DNA from: Izhakiella capsodis
Lineage (GTDB): Bacteria; Pseudomonadota; Gammaproteobacteria; Enterobacterales; Enterobacteriaceae
Assembly: GCF_900115045.1 (NCBI RefSeq)
Contig: NZ_FOVC01000002.1
Span: 440,167-504,166 of the forward strand
DNA: 64,000 nucleotides
Direction: 5' to 3'
Part shown: piece by piece, positions 33,944 to 42,270 of the stretch
Layout: each line of letters starts with the position of its first letter
How positions within the stretch are numbered: position 1 is the first letter of the stretch
Notes under the pieces: model-generated
What the model was told of the DNA's origin: nothing
Databases searched by the model: none
Seen by the model: only the letters and a program-made list of their open reading frames with translations
Made by a program: the position numbers and the translations under genes

Positions 33944-35377
33944 ATGTTCAGGCAATGGCGAATCTTTCCCCGATCACTGCGCCAGCTGGTGCTTTTGGCC
34001 TTTATTCTGGTATTGCTTCCTCTGGTCATTCTGGCCTGGCAGGCGTGGCAAAGCTTTTCGGTGTTGAGTCAGCAGGCGGCGAGTATCAACAGAAGCACGT
34101 TTAATGATATTCGTCGCAGCGAGGCGATGGCGCGTACCGCGCTGGAGCTGGAGCGCAGTTACCGTCAGTACTGCGTGCTGGGCGACGCGCTTCTGGCTCG
34201 ACTTTATCACACGCAATTTACCCGCTATACCCATATGCTGGATGAGCAGGCGGTCTTACAGCCGGACAGCAATCAGACGGTAAAACTACGCCAACTGCTG
34301 TTAAAGCTTGATACCTTGCAGTGTGCAAAAAATGCCCCCCTCAGCCTGGCATCACAGACGCTGGAGATATTTTCACAGTCTAACATCGAGCAGGTTCAGG
34401 CTACGCGCAATGTGGTTTTTTCCCGAGGTCTGGCATTGCAGCGGACTATCGCCGAGCGCGGTCAATTTTTTGGCTGGCAGGCGTTGATCTTGTTTGCAGT
34501 TACGCTGGGATTAGTTTCATTGTTCACCCGCATGATTATCGGTCCGGTTAAAGGCGTGGAGCGTATGATCAATCGTCTCGGAGAAGGGCGCGCACCTGGT
34601 CAGAGCAATGCCTTTAATGGACCGCGTGAGATTAAGTCGCTGGCCCAGCGAATTATCTGGCTGAGCGAGCGGCTTAACTGGCTGGAGTCACAGCGTCATG
34701 AGTTTCTACGCCATATTTCTCATGAATTGAAAACGCCACTCGCCAGTATGCGCGAAGGTACGGAGCTGTTGGCAGATGAAGTCGCCGGACCGCTTACAGC
34801 TGACCAGCGTAATGTCGTGGCAATTCTCGACAACAGTAGCCGACATTTACAGCAGCTAATCGAACAGCTGTTGGATTACAATAGAAAGCTTGCAGACGGG
34901 CCGGTCATCCGCAGTCGGGTAAACCTCTCTGAGCTGATTGAAATGGTTGTGTCATCACACAGCTTGCCTGCGCGGGCAAAATTGATTCAGACGCAAATCA
35001 ATCTGACAACATCTTACTGCCTGGCTGAACCAACGCTGTTAAGTCGCGTACTGGACAACCTGTACTCCAACGCCGTGCACTATGGAAAACAGTCCGCTAC
35101 CATCTGGATCCATAGCTTTGAAAAAAATCAGCGGCTGTTTATCGAGATTGCTAATACCGGGCGCCGTATCCCCGCCGATGAACAGGCGATGATTTTTGAA
35201 CCGTTCTGGCAAGGAAGTGCGCACCGTAAAGGTGCTGTTAAGGGCAGCGGACTAGGGCTGAGTATTGCGCAGGATTGCATGCGGCGTCTGCAGGGTGAGC
35301 TGCGCCTGGTTGAGAGAAAGGACGCTGATGTTTGTTTCCAGATTGAGCTTTCAGCTGCCGGGGATGATACAACATGA
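33944..35377 (+). CDS. glrK: sensor histidine kinase GlrK (QseE)
   Basis: Inner membrane kinase of the GlrK/GlrR system, responding to envelope cues. 477 residues. Transmembrane helices at about 14-34 and 180-200 enclose a periplasmic domain; HAMP-like linker, HisKA with His260 in RHISHELKTPLASM, and the HATPase domain (LDNLYSNAVHYG, GSGLGLSIAQD). First gene of glrK-qseG-glrR, sited directly after glmY, its main target. Confidence 0.95.
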   Translation: MFRQWRIFPRSLRQLVLLAFILVLLPLVILAWQAWQSFSVLSQQAASINRSTFNDIRRSEAMARTALELERSYRQYCVLGDALLARLYHTQFTRYTHMLDEQAVLQPDSNQTVKLRQLLLKLDTLQCAKNAPLSLASQTLEIFSQSNIEQVQATRNVVFSRGLALQRTIAERGQFFGWQALILFAVTLGLVSLFTRMIIGPVKGVERMINRLGEGRAPGQSNAFNGPREIKSLAQRIIWLSERLNWLESQRHEFLRHISHELKTPLASMREGTELLADEVAGPLTADQRNVVAILDNSSRHLQQLIEQLLDYNRKLADGPVIRSRVNLSELIEMVVSSHSLPARAKLIQTQINLTTSYCLAEPTLLSRVLDNLYSNAVHYGKQSATIWIHSFEKNQRLFIEIANTGRRIPADEQAMIFEPFWQGSAHRKGAVKGSGLGLSIAQDCMRRLQGELRLVERKDADVCFQIELSAAGDDTT

Positions 35378-36087
35378 ATGACCATAAGATGGCTACCTGG
35401 TCTCAACGGCCCCGGGCTGCAATACTTTCGCTTCTGGCTCTGAGCGCTTGTCGTGCCCAACCGCAAGGGGAGGGCATTGCATCGCTTCCTGCGCCAGCAG
35501 CGTCGGAAATCAACGTCATGAATTCTGATAACATCCCCTGCAATACTGTTTGGGCGACGAATAACAATCATGTGCTAAACAGGCCACGTTACTGGCTGCA
35601 CGTATTGGATTGCGCCGCAGGTCTGGCCCCAGCCGATGCTCGCGCCGAAGCGGGAAATTGGCCACAGTCGAACTGGCAGAGCGCTTTTAAACAGAGCATT
35701 TTAATAGACAATGGCAATATAACGCCGCTTGAGCGTCGTGCCGGTATCCGCCATCTTGATGCGTTCCGGGGTGATTATCCTCTGGCGGTGCGACCGCTGA
35801 TCCCACGTTGGAACGATCGTCAGGCGGCTGAATGGCAACTTGCCGAAGAACATTCACGCTATACCCGGCTGCTACAAAAAAGTGCCAGCCAGCTTGATGT
35901 GCTGCGTCATCAACAGCGGGTTTTAAAACAGGTGCTGGCACAAACGCAGCGTAAGGTAAATTCGCTGGCGGATATTGAACGTCAGCTTTCCACTCGTCGT
36001 CGTGCTGCTGAACGTTCTGATAACGACCACAACAGGGACGGTCCCGATGCCGCTATCCCTGACAACGCCACTGGAGGCAAACCCTAG
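35374..36087 (+). CDS. qseG: two-component system lipoprotein QseG
   Basis: 237 residues. Signal peptide with lipobox LALSAC, lipidated at about Cys26. Mature protein has a central conserved part (HVLNRPRYWLHVLDCAAGL, RYTRLLQKSAS) and a C-terminal coiled-coil (about 165-215), then a polar tail. Outer membrane lipoprotein that in E. coli interacts with the kinase GlrK. Overlaps glrK by four bases and precedes glrR by two. Confidence 0.92.
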   Translation: MNDHKMATWSQRPRAAILSLLALSACRAQPQGEGIASLPAPAASEINVMNSDNIPCNTVWATNNNHVLNRPRYWLHVLDCAAGLAPADARAEAGNWPQSNWQSAFKQSILIDNGNITPLERRAGIRHLDAFRGDYPLAVRPLIPRWNDRQAAEWQLAEEHSRYTRLLQKSASQLDVLRHQQRVLKQVLAQTQRKVNSLADIERQLSTRRRAAERSDNDHNRDGPDAAIPDNATGGKP

Positions 36088-36089
36088 CC

Positions 36090-37424
36090 ATGATCAAAAA
36101 GTCCGCGCGCCTGCTCCTGGTTGATGATGATCCTGGCTTATTAACACTGCTGGGAATGCGCCTTACCAGCGAAGGTTTTCAGATCGCAACTGCGATGAAT
36201 GGCATTGAAGCGTTAAGGTTGTTACAGCGGGAGAAAATTGATCTGGTGGTCAGCGATCTGCGTATGGACGAAATGGATGGTCTGGCGCTGTTTGCCGAGA
36301 TTCAGAGCTTACATCCGGGTCTGCCGGTGATCATCCTCACCGCTCACGGCTCAATTCCCGACGCGGTGGCAGCAACCCAGAAAGGCGTATTTAGCTTTCT
36401 CACCAAGCCGGTGGATCGTGACGCATTATATAAAGCGATTGATGAAGCGCTGGCGCACTCGGCACCGGCGAGCGATGACGCCTGGCGTGAATCTATCGTT
36501 ACGCGAAGCCCGATAATGTTAAGGCTGCTGGAGCAGGCGCGCATGGTAGCGCAATCAGACGTCAGCGTATTGATTAATGGCCAAAGCGGAACCGGTAAAG
36601 AAGTGCTGGCCCGGGCGATCCATGCGGCAAGTCAACGAGCCAGTCATCCCTTTATTGCGATTAACTGTGGTGCGTTACCGGAGCAACTGCTTGAGTCTGA
36701 GCTTTTTGGTCATGCCAGGGGCGCATTTACCGGCGCGGTCAGCCAGCGCGAAGGGTTGTTTCAGGCCGCCGAGGGCGGAACGTTATTTCTGGATGAAATC
36801 GGCGACATGCCACAGGCGTTGCAGGTAAAGTTATTGCGCGTGCTTCAGGAGCGGAAGGTGCGGCCTCTGGGTAGCAATCACGATTTAGATATTGATGTAC
36901 GCATCCTTTCCGCGACCCATCGCAACCTGGTTATGGAAATGCAGCAAAAAGAGTTTCGCGAGGATCTTTATTACCGTCTGAACGTTGTCAGCCTGCGGTT
37001 GCCAACATTGCGTGAACGTGCTGAAGATATTCCCCTGCTGGCCGCACATTTGCTGAAGCAGTCTGCTAAACGCCATAAGCCGTTTGTAAGCAGCTTCTCC
37101 ACCGATGCTATGAGACGTCTGATCGCGGGTAACTGGCCTGGTAATGTGCGTCAGTTGGTTAACGTGATTGAGCAGTGTGTTGCCCTGAGTTCGGCCCCTG
37201 TCATTGGTGAACGGTTAGTGGAGCAGGCACTGGAAGGCGAAATTACGGTGTTGCCCACCTTCGCTCAGGCGCGCAATCAGTTCGAACTTAACTATTTGCG
37301 TAAGCTCTTGCAGATGACGAAAGGAAATGTTACGCACGCGGCACGGCTTGCCGGTCGTAATCGTACCGAATTCTATAAGCTACTGGCGCGCCACGAGCTG
37401 GATGCGGCGGAGTTCAAAGAATAG
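36090..37424 (+). CDS. glrR: sigma-54-dependent response regulator GlrR (QseF)
   Basis: 444 residues. Receiver domain with phospho-acceptor Asp56 (VVSDLRMDEMDG), AAA+ domain with Walker A GQSGTGK at 164-170 and the sigma-54 contact loop GAFTGA at 211-216, and a C-terminal Fis-type HTH (GNVTHAARLAGRNRTEFYKLL). Activates glmY from the TGTC-N10-GACA sites found at 33.4-33.5 kb. Followed by glnB. Confidence 0.96.
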   Translation: MIKKSARLLLVDDDPGLLTLLGMRLTSEGFQIATAMNGIEALRLLQREKIDLVVSDLRMDEMDGLALFAEIQSLHPGLPVIILTAHGSIPDAVAATQKGVFSFLTKPVDRDALYKAIDEALAHSAPASDDAWRESIVTRSPIMLRLLEQARMVAQSDVSVLINGQSGTGKEVLARAIHAASQRASHPFIAINCGALPEQLLESELFGHARGAFTGAVSQREGLFQAAEGGTLFLDEIGDMPQALQVKLLRVLQERKVRPLGSNHDLDIDVRILSATHRNLVMEMQQKEFREDLYYRLNVVSLRLPTLRERAEDIPLLAAHLLKQSAKRHKPFVSSFSTDAMRRLIAGNWPGNVRQLVNVIEQCVALSSAPVIGERLVEQALEGEITVLPTFAQARNQFELNYLRKLLQMTKGNVTHAARLAGRNRTEFYKLLARHELDAAEFKE

Positions 37425-37551
37425 TTATTTCAGTTTTGTTTTATGCTAGCTTAATTGCCGGAAAATAAAGAGACAGCTCGCGCGGCGGAATCAGACTACA
37501 TGATATCTGTTGGCTATCCTTCACGCGGCGCGGGAATAAAAAGGGTCTGTT

Positions 37552-37890
37552 ATGAAGAAGATTGACGCAATTATTAAGCCATTCAAGCTTGACGACGTGC
37601 GTGAGGCGCTGGCAGAAGTAGGTATCACCGGGATGACCGTCACCGAAGTTAAAGGTTTTGGTCGCCAGAAAGGGCATACCGAACTTTATCGCGGCGCGGA
37701 ATATATGGTTGATTTTCTGCCCAAAGTGAAAATTGAGCTGGTGGTGGCAGACGATATCGCTGAAACCTGTGTTGAGGCTATTATGCAGACCGCTCAGACG
37801 GGTAAAATTGGTGACGGTAAAATTTTTGTCTTTGATGTTGCTCGTGTGGTTCGAATCCGCACAGGTGAAGAGGACGAAGAGGCTATCTGA
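37552..37890 (+). CDS. glnB: nitrogen regulatory protein P-II
   Basis: Trimeric signal protein sensing 2-oxoglutarate, ATP/ADP and, through uridylylation, glutamine. 112 residues. Uridylylated Tyr51 in RGAEYMVDF at the T-loop, B-loop TGKIGDGKIFV, and the C-terminal VRIRTGEEDEEAI. It acts on NtrB and GlnE. Convergent with hmp; followed by an intrinsic terminator. Confidence 0.98.
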   Translation: MKKIDAIIKPFKLDDVREALAEVGITGMTVTEVKGFGRQKGHTELYRGAEYMVDFLPKVKIELVVADDIAETCVEAIMQTAQTGKIGDGKIFVFDVARVVRIRTGEEDEEAI

Positions 37891-37916
37891 TAGCTGTTCT
37901 TGCGTAATCAAATGTG

Positions 37917-37943
37917 AAAAAGGCGCGATGTTCGCGCCTTTTT
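37917..37943 (+). terminator. intrinsic terminator of glnB
   Basis: AAAAAGGCGCG-ATGTT-CGCGCCTTTTT, followed by T's. The A/T symmetry would also serve transcripts from the other strand. Confidence 0.88.
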
Positions 37944-38049
37944 GCTGCTTAGCAGGAAGCTTAGGGCGTCCCTTACCTGAGATCGATGGCGTGCTGTGCA
38001 TGGGGTGTATAAGGGTATGCCAGCAGTCTACTCTTCCGTTTAACGCGGA

Positions 38050-39249
38050 TTAGCTCATCGTCTCTGCCAGGACTTTATGCGGGCCGAATACTTCATAATG
38101 CATGCACGAAGAATCAACGCCCATTTCGCCCAGCTGCTGTGCGACAGACTGCATAAAGCCCAGCGGTCCGCAGAAGTAAAATTGCATTCCCGGTGCGCTG
38201 ATGAGCCTTTCCACATTTTGCAAACGCATATGCCCCAGATGCTGATATAGGCCCCGGTCGCCTACGCCCGGTTGACTGAACCAGATGGCTTTATCAAAAC
38301 GCGCCAACCGGCCACCGATCTGCGTAACTTCTTCAGAGAAAGCATCCGCCTCGCCGTTTTTCGCTGCATGTAACCAGACAACCGGCGCCATGTGTTTTTT
38401 ATTCGCCAGGCTGTGCAGCATCGCCAGCATTGGGGTCTGACCAACCCCGGCAGAAATCAATGTTATTGGCGTATCAGGCTGGGCCTGTATGAAAAAGTCG
38501 CCAGCCGGTGGGGCCAGATCCAGGCTATCACCCTCCTGTGCATGGTGGTGAAGCCAGCTGGAGACGGTGCCCTGTGGTTCATATTTGACGGCGATACGAT
38601 AACTTTTCCCGTCGGCCGCACGTGTCAGCGAGTACTGACGAATTTCCTGGTTACTGAAGCCCGTTTCTTTTAGCCAGACGGCGATATACTGACCAGGCTT
38701 ATAAGACTCAACGGGCAAACCGTCTGCGGGTTGCAGTTCAAAGCTTTTAATCACGCTGCTTCGTGACTGGATATCTGTTATGCGAAAAGCGCGCGTGCCG
38801 CGCCACCCACCGGGTTGATGCTCGTTATACTGATATATTTCTTCTTCGCGTTGGATAAATACGCCTGCCAGCACCTGATACGCTTTACCCCAGGCTTCAA
38901 GTACTTCATTGCCAGGATTAAGCATCTCTTCGATAGTTGCCAGCAAGTGCGTGCCGACGATCTGATACTGGTCAGGGCGAATAGCGAAGCTGGTATGCTT
39001 TTGGGCGATTTTTTCTACCGCTGGTCCCAGTGCGCCAAGATTGTCAACATTGGCAGCGTAAGCACAAATGGCGTTGAACAGCGCTTCCCGCTGATTACCA
39101 TTACGCTGATTGCTCATGTTGAAAATGTCTTTCAGCTGCGGATTATAAGTGAACATGCGGTTATAGAAGTGGGCCGTAAGGTCTGGTCCGGTTTGCTGTA
39201 TCAACGGCAATGTGGCTTTGATGGTTTTAATTGTCTGAGCGTCTAACAT
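38050..39249 (-). CDS. hmp: flavohemoglobin / nitric oxide dioxygenase
   Basis: Oxidises NO to nitrate using O2 and NAD(P)H. 399 residues. Globin domain (1-140) with distal Tyr29 and proximal heme ligand His85, FAD domain with RQYSLTRA, and NAD domain with SAGVGQTPMLAML and the C-terminal EVFGPH. Three residues longer than E. coli Hmp. An NsrR-like palindrome lies 22 bases upstream. Divergent from glyA, as in E. coli. Confidence 0.97.
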   Translation of the reverse strand: MLDAQTIKTIKATLPLIQQTGPDLTAHFYNRMFTYNPQLKDIFNMSNQRNGNQREALFNAICAYAANVDNLGALGPAVEKIAQKHTSFAIRPDQYQIVGTHLLATIEEMLNPGNEVLEAWGKAYQVLAGVFIQREEEIYQYNEHQPGGWRGTRAFRITDIQSRSSVIKSFELQPADGLPVESYKPGQYIAVWLKETGFSNQEIRQYSLTRAADGKSYRIAVKYEPQGTVSSWLHHHAQEGDSLDLAPPAGDFFIQAQPDTPITLISAGVGQTPMLAMLHSLANKKHMAPVVWLHAAKNGEADAFSEEVTQIGGRLARFDKAIWFSQPGVGDRGLYQHLGHMRLQNVERLISAPGMQFYFCGPLGFMQSVAQQLGEMGVDSSCMHYEVFGPHKVLAETMS

Positions 39250-39270
39250 GGTGGTTCCTCCGCAACTAAT

Positions 39271-39293
39271 AACATGTATTTTTTATATATGTT
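39271..39293 (-). promoter_or_regulatory. NsrR-like operator of hmp
   Basis: AACATGTATTTTTTATATATGTT on plus: an 11-1-11 palindrome close to the NsrR consensus AAGATGYATTTNAAATRCATCTT. Its position just upstream of hmp fits relief of repression by nitric oxide. Confidence 0.65.
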
Positions 39294-39452
39294 ATTGCCC
39301 GGGGGATCAGATTGTAAATAACCCTGCAAAAAAAGCGCTCTTTTTGCTGCCTGCAATTGCTATAAAAACGTGAAGAAATTGCACGGAGTGAATGAATAAA
39401 TATACGGTTAACATCACAGATAAAATTTCAGCCAATTCCTTGTTATGGTTGA

Positions 39453-39468
39453 AGACAATCGTTTGCGT
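39453..39468 (+). promoter_or_regulatory. PurR operator of glyA
   Basis: AGACAATCGTTTGCGT, 14 of 16 identical to the E. coli glyA PurR box as I recall it (AGGTAATCGTTTGCGT). Located 116 bases upstream of the glyA start. Confidence 0.75.
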
Positions 39469-39583
39469 AAAAAGCGAGTTATGAAACTATTCATCCCCCG
39501 ACAAACCGTTTAAACTGTTGAGCATGTCTATTGCAGACAAAGATTCACTGCCGTTAATGAGTTAGCTGAGCCAGGAGAAGCGG

Positions 39584-40837
39584 ATGTTAAAGCGTGAGAT
39601 GAATATTGCCGATTATGATGCCGAATTATGGCAGGCAATGGAGCAAGAAAAGGTGCGCCAGGAAGAGCACATTGAACTGATTGCTTCAGAAAACTATACC
39701 AGCCCACGAGTTATGCAAGCCCAGGGCTCGCAGTTGACCAATAAATACGCGGAAGGTTATCCGGGCAAACGTTATTACGGCGGCTGCCAGTATGTAGACA
39801 TCGTTGAGCAGCTGGCCATTGATCGCGCGAAAGCGCTGTTTGGTGCAGATTATGCCAACGTGCAGCCGCATTCCGGTTCGCAGGCTAACTTTGCGGTATA
39901 TACCGCGCTGCTTCAGCCTGGTGATACTATCCTCGGAATGAACCTGGCGCACGGTGGCCATCTGACTCACGGTTCCCCTGTTAACCTTTCCGGTAAACTC
40001 TACAACGTGGTGCCTTACGGCATTGATGACAGCGGTAAAATTGATTATCAGGAGCTGGCTGAACTGGCCAAAACGCATCGGCCAAAAATGATCGTCGGTG
40101 GTTTTTCTGCCTATTCTGGTGTGTGTGACTGGGCGAGAATGCGTGAGATAGCTGATAGTGTCGGTGCCTGGTTGTTTGTGGACATGGCACACGTGGCAGG
40201 ATTGATCGCAGCCGACGTCTATCCTAATCCTGTCCCGCATGCGCATATCGTTACTTCTACGACTCACAAAACCCTGGCGGGTCCGCGTGGTGGCCTGATT
40301 CTGGCGAAAGGCGGCGATGAAGAGCTGTATAAGAAGCTAAACTCAGCCGTTTTCCCCGGTGGTCAGGGGGGGCCACTCATGCACGTCATCGCAGGTAAGG
40401 CCGTGGCGTTTAAAGAAGCGATGGAGCCAGAATTTAAAGTTTACCAGCAGCAGGTTGCCAAAAACGCTAAAGCGATGGTCGACATATTCCTGAGTCGCGG
40501 CTATAACGTGGTTTCAGGTGGGACGCATAACCATCTGTTCCTGCTGGATCTGGTAGATAAAAACCTGACCGGTAAAGAGGCCGATGCTGTACTTGGCCGG
40601 GCGAATATTACGGTTAATAAGAACAGCGTTCCAAACGATCCGAAAAGTCCGTTTGTTACTTCGGGCGTTCGCATTGGTACGCCGGCGGTTACCCGTCGCG
40701 GCTTCAAAGAGGCTGAAGTACGTGAGCTGGCTGGCTGGATCAGCGATCTGCTCGACAATATCAATGATGAAGCCAATATTGAGCGTATCAAGCAAAAAGT
40801 CCTCGATATTTGCGAGCGCTTTCCGGTGTATGCCTGA
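39584..40837 (+). CDS. glyA: serine hydroxymethyltransferase
   Basis: PLP enzyme interconverting serine and glycine with tetrahydrofolate, the main one-carbon source. 417 residues, the E. coli length, with N-terminus MLKREMNIADYDAE. PLP lysine Lys229 in TTTHKTLAGPRGG; EGYPGKRYYGGC and HGSPVN motifs present. SD AGGAG 6 bases upstream of the ATG. Intrinsic terminator follows. Confidence 0.98.
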   Translation: MLKREMNIADYDAELWQAMEQEKVRQEEHIELIASENYTSPRVMQAQGSQLTNKYAEGYPGKRYYGGCQYVDIVEQLAIDRAKALFGADYANVQPHSGSQANFAVYTALLQPGDTILGMNLAHGGHLTHGSPVNLSGKLYNVVPYGIDDSGKIDYQELAELAKTHRPKMIVGGFSAYSGVCDWARMREIADSVGAWLFVDMAHVAGLIAADVYPNPVPHAHIVTSTTHKTLAGPRGGLILAKGGDEELYKKLNSAVFPGGQGGPLMHVIAGKAVAFKEAMEPEFKVYQQQVAKNAKAMVDIFLSRGYNVVSGGTHNHLFLLDLVDKNLTGKEADAVLGRANITVNKNSVPNDPKSPFVTSGVRIGTPAVTRRGFKEAEVRELAGWISDLLDNINDEANIERIKQKVLDICERFPVYA

Positions 40838-40862
40838 TAGCATCCGCTGGTTTATCTCTGAC

Positions 40863-40889
40863 AATAAGGCGCCGTTCAGGCGCCTTATT
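40863..40889 (+). terminator. terminator of glyA
   Basis: AATAAGGCGCC-GTTCA-GGCGCCTTATT, 11-bp perfect stem with weak T-run (TTATTACTATT). It is symmetrical, so it may also end the minus-strand frame that stops at 40891. Confidence 0.75.
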
Positions 40890-40890
40890 A

Positions 40891-41148
40891 CTATTGGTCA
40901 TCAGTCAGACGGTGCGCGTATTCGCTGTTGGTGATAATCACGCCGCGAAAGCGAATTCCGTCGAGGGGAAAGGGGCCGCGGATTGCATCGGGAACGGCCA
41001 GCACGATGACCTCAGGCGCTCGCTTATATTGCCAGGCCTTAACGTCGGTAGGTTTAGGGTTGTAAGGGGAGCAGTGTAGTTTATATCGCTGAAGTTCTGC
41101 CTGTTTATCTTGTCGGATATTCCCCTGAATCAGATCGGCAGCAGTGAT
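40891..41148 (-). pseudogene. decayed gene fragment, 85 open codons without a start
   Basis: The minus strand is open from 41148 to a TAG at 40891 with protein-like composition (DLIQGNIRQDKQAELQRYK, HCSPYNPKPTDVKAW, APEVIVLAVPDAIRG, GVIITNSEYAHRL) but has no early ATG, GTG or TTG, and an in-frame TAA precedes it. Another frame just upstream reads FAFHVNKSLLP, as if a frameshift near 41135 split one gene. I do not recognise the family. Best read as the 3' part of a lost gene. Confidence 0.55.
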
Positions 41149-41607
41149 TTATTCACGTGAAAAGCAAACGTCAAAATTACATGCCGGGAGATACAGTGCT
41201 GTTACGTGTGTTTTTATCGGTGCGGATATAGTGCGTTAAACTTTTCTGTAAGGCTATCCTGAATCGTTAACGAAAATGACGTTTTCCATCGCTGAGTCAG
41301 GGGAGTATGAATCATGCTTAACTGGAGACCGAAAGGCTATTGGGCGTGAGTTTTTAGCACACGAATCCTGTGATTTAACGGCTGTTGGTTTTTATAAATG
41401 AACGAGATAAACGGTCGCGTTTAAATCAGACTGAGGTAGAGTGTAATTGATGGTTGCTCCCAGAACGCGACTCTGCCTGTTGAACACGAGGTAATGCCGG
41501 ATGCAGAAAAGATCATCGTGCCATGAACCTCACGGGTGCATCTGCCTTATAAAATATAACGCGCGTGACTTCTTTACGGCCGCCAGTCCGGTGATCTATT
41601 AAGCGCA
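41149..41607. other. non-coding gap before the zevA-like gene
   Basis: No intact gene. May hold upstream debris of the minus-strand fragment. At the right end, TATAAAATATAA near 41549 could be a -10 region for the zevA-like gene. Confidence 0.5.
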
Positions 41608-41625
41608 TTGGTTAAAGGTGAATTG

Positions 41626-41648
41626 CATTTGTTATATTATAACGTTAT
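41626..41648 (+). promoter_or_regulatory. Zur-like operator at the zevA-like start
   Basis: TGTTATATTATAACG (41630-41644) matches the 15-base core TGTTATANTATAACA of the gamma-proteobacterial Zur box with one mismatch; flanks match less well. It overlaps the proposed TTG start codon and the first codons of the transporter pair. Binding would block initiation under zinc sufficiency. AT-rich context raises the chance of coincidence. Confidence 0.55.
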
Positions 41649-42270
41649 TTTTGTCGTTCTGTTCATACTGGCTGGGTTGCCGAATAGGGTGCAGGCACAT
41701 CCGCACAGCTTTATCGTGATGAATGCCAAGCCGGTGGTAAAAGATGATCAGCTGACCGGACTGAGTATGGTCTGGACTATGGATGAGATAACCTCGGCGG
41801 ATCTGCTGTACGATGCCGGTGACGCCAAACCCGATTCGGTAGTGTGGAAAAAGCTTGCGGCAGAGGTGATGGCGAACGTGCTGGGACAGCATTATTTTAG
41901 CGAGTTCTGGCATCAGGGAAAGCGGGTTAAGTTTGTTAATCTACCGCCGGAATACCGGCTGTATCGCCACGGCGCTAAAGCCGTACTGACATTTATTCTG
42001 CCGTTGGCAAAGCCACAGCCGCTGGCCGGACAACAGTATACGTTTGTAACCTTCGATCCGACCTATTTTGTTGATATGTATTACGATAGCCCCGATGACC
42101 TCCAGTTACCCGATGCGCTGAAAGCGCGCTGCCGTTTTGACTTGCACACTCCTGCGGTCAATAGTGCGTTGAAGAACTATGCGCTTTCACTCGACAAGGC
42201 CGATGCGCCGCCGGCAGATGTTGATCTTGGCCGCCAGTTTGCTCAGACGGTGACTCTGACATGTCAGTAA
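41629..42270 (+). CDS. DUF1007 periplasmic protein, ZevA-like
   Basis: 213 residues from a TTG with AAAGGTG 8 bases upstream (a TTG at 41608 gives a longer N-terminus). Signal peptide cleaved after about VQA(23), leaving HPHSF at the mature N-terminus, the family's conserved metal-binding-type start. The rest is DUF1007 (GLSMVWTMDEITSADL, TFVTFDPTYFVDMYY). It overlaps the NicO-type permease gene by 10 bases; this pairing is that of Haemophilus zevAB, a zinc uptake system. Zinc is inferred from the pairing and the Zur-like site; nickel or cobalt remain possible. Confidence 0.8.
   Translation: MLYYNVIFVVLFILAGLPNRVQAHPHSFIVMNAKPVVKDDQLTGLSMVWTMDEITSADLLYDAGDAKPDSVVWKKLAAEVMANVLGQHYFSEFWHQGKRVKFVNLPPEYRLYRHGAKAVLTFILPLAKPQPLAGQQYTFVTFDPTYFVDMYYDSPDDLQLPDALKARCRFDLHTPAVNSALKNYALSLDKADAPPADVDLGRQFAQTVTLTCQ

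Noticed and set aside
39481..39494. ATGAA-ACTA-TTCAT as a MetR site for glyA
   Set aside because: MetR sites need TGAA-N5-TTCA; the spacer here is one base short.
41546..41560. TTATAAAATATAAC as a second Zur box
   Set aside because: The half-sites are spaced by three bases instead of one; more likely a -10 region.
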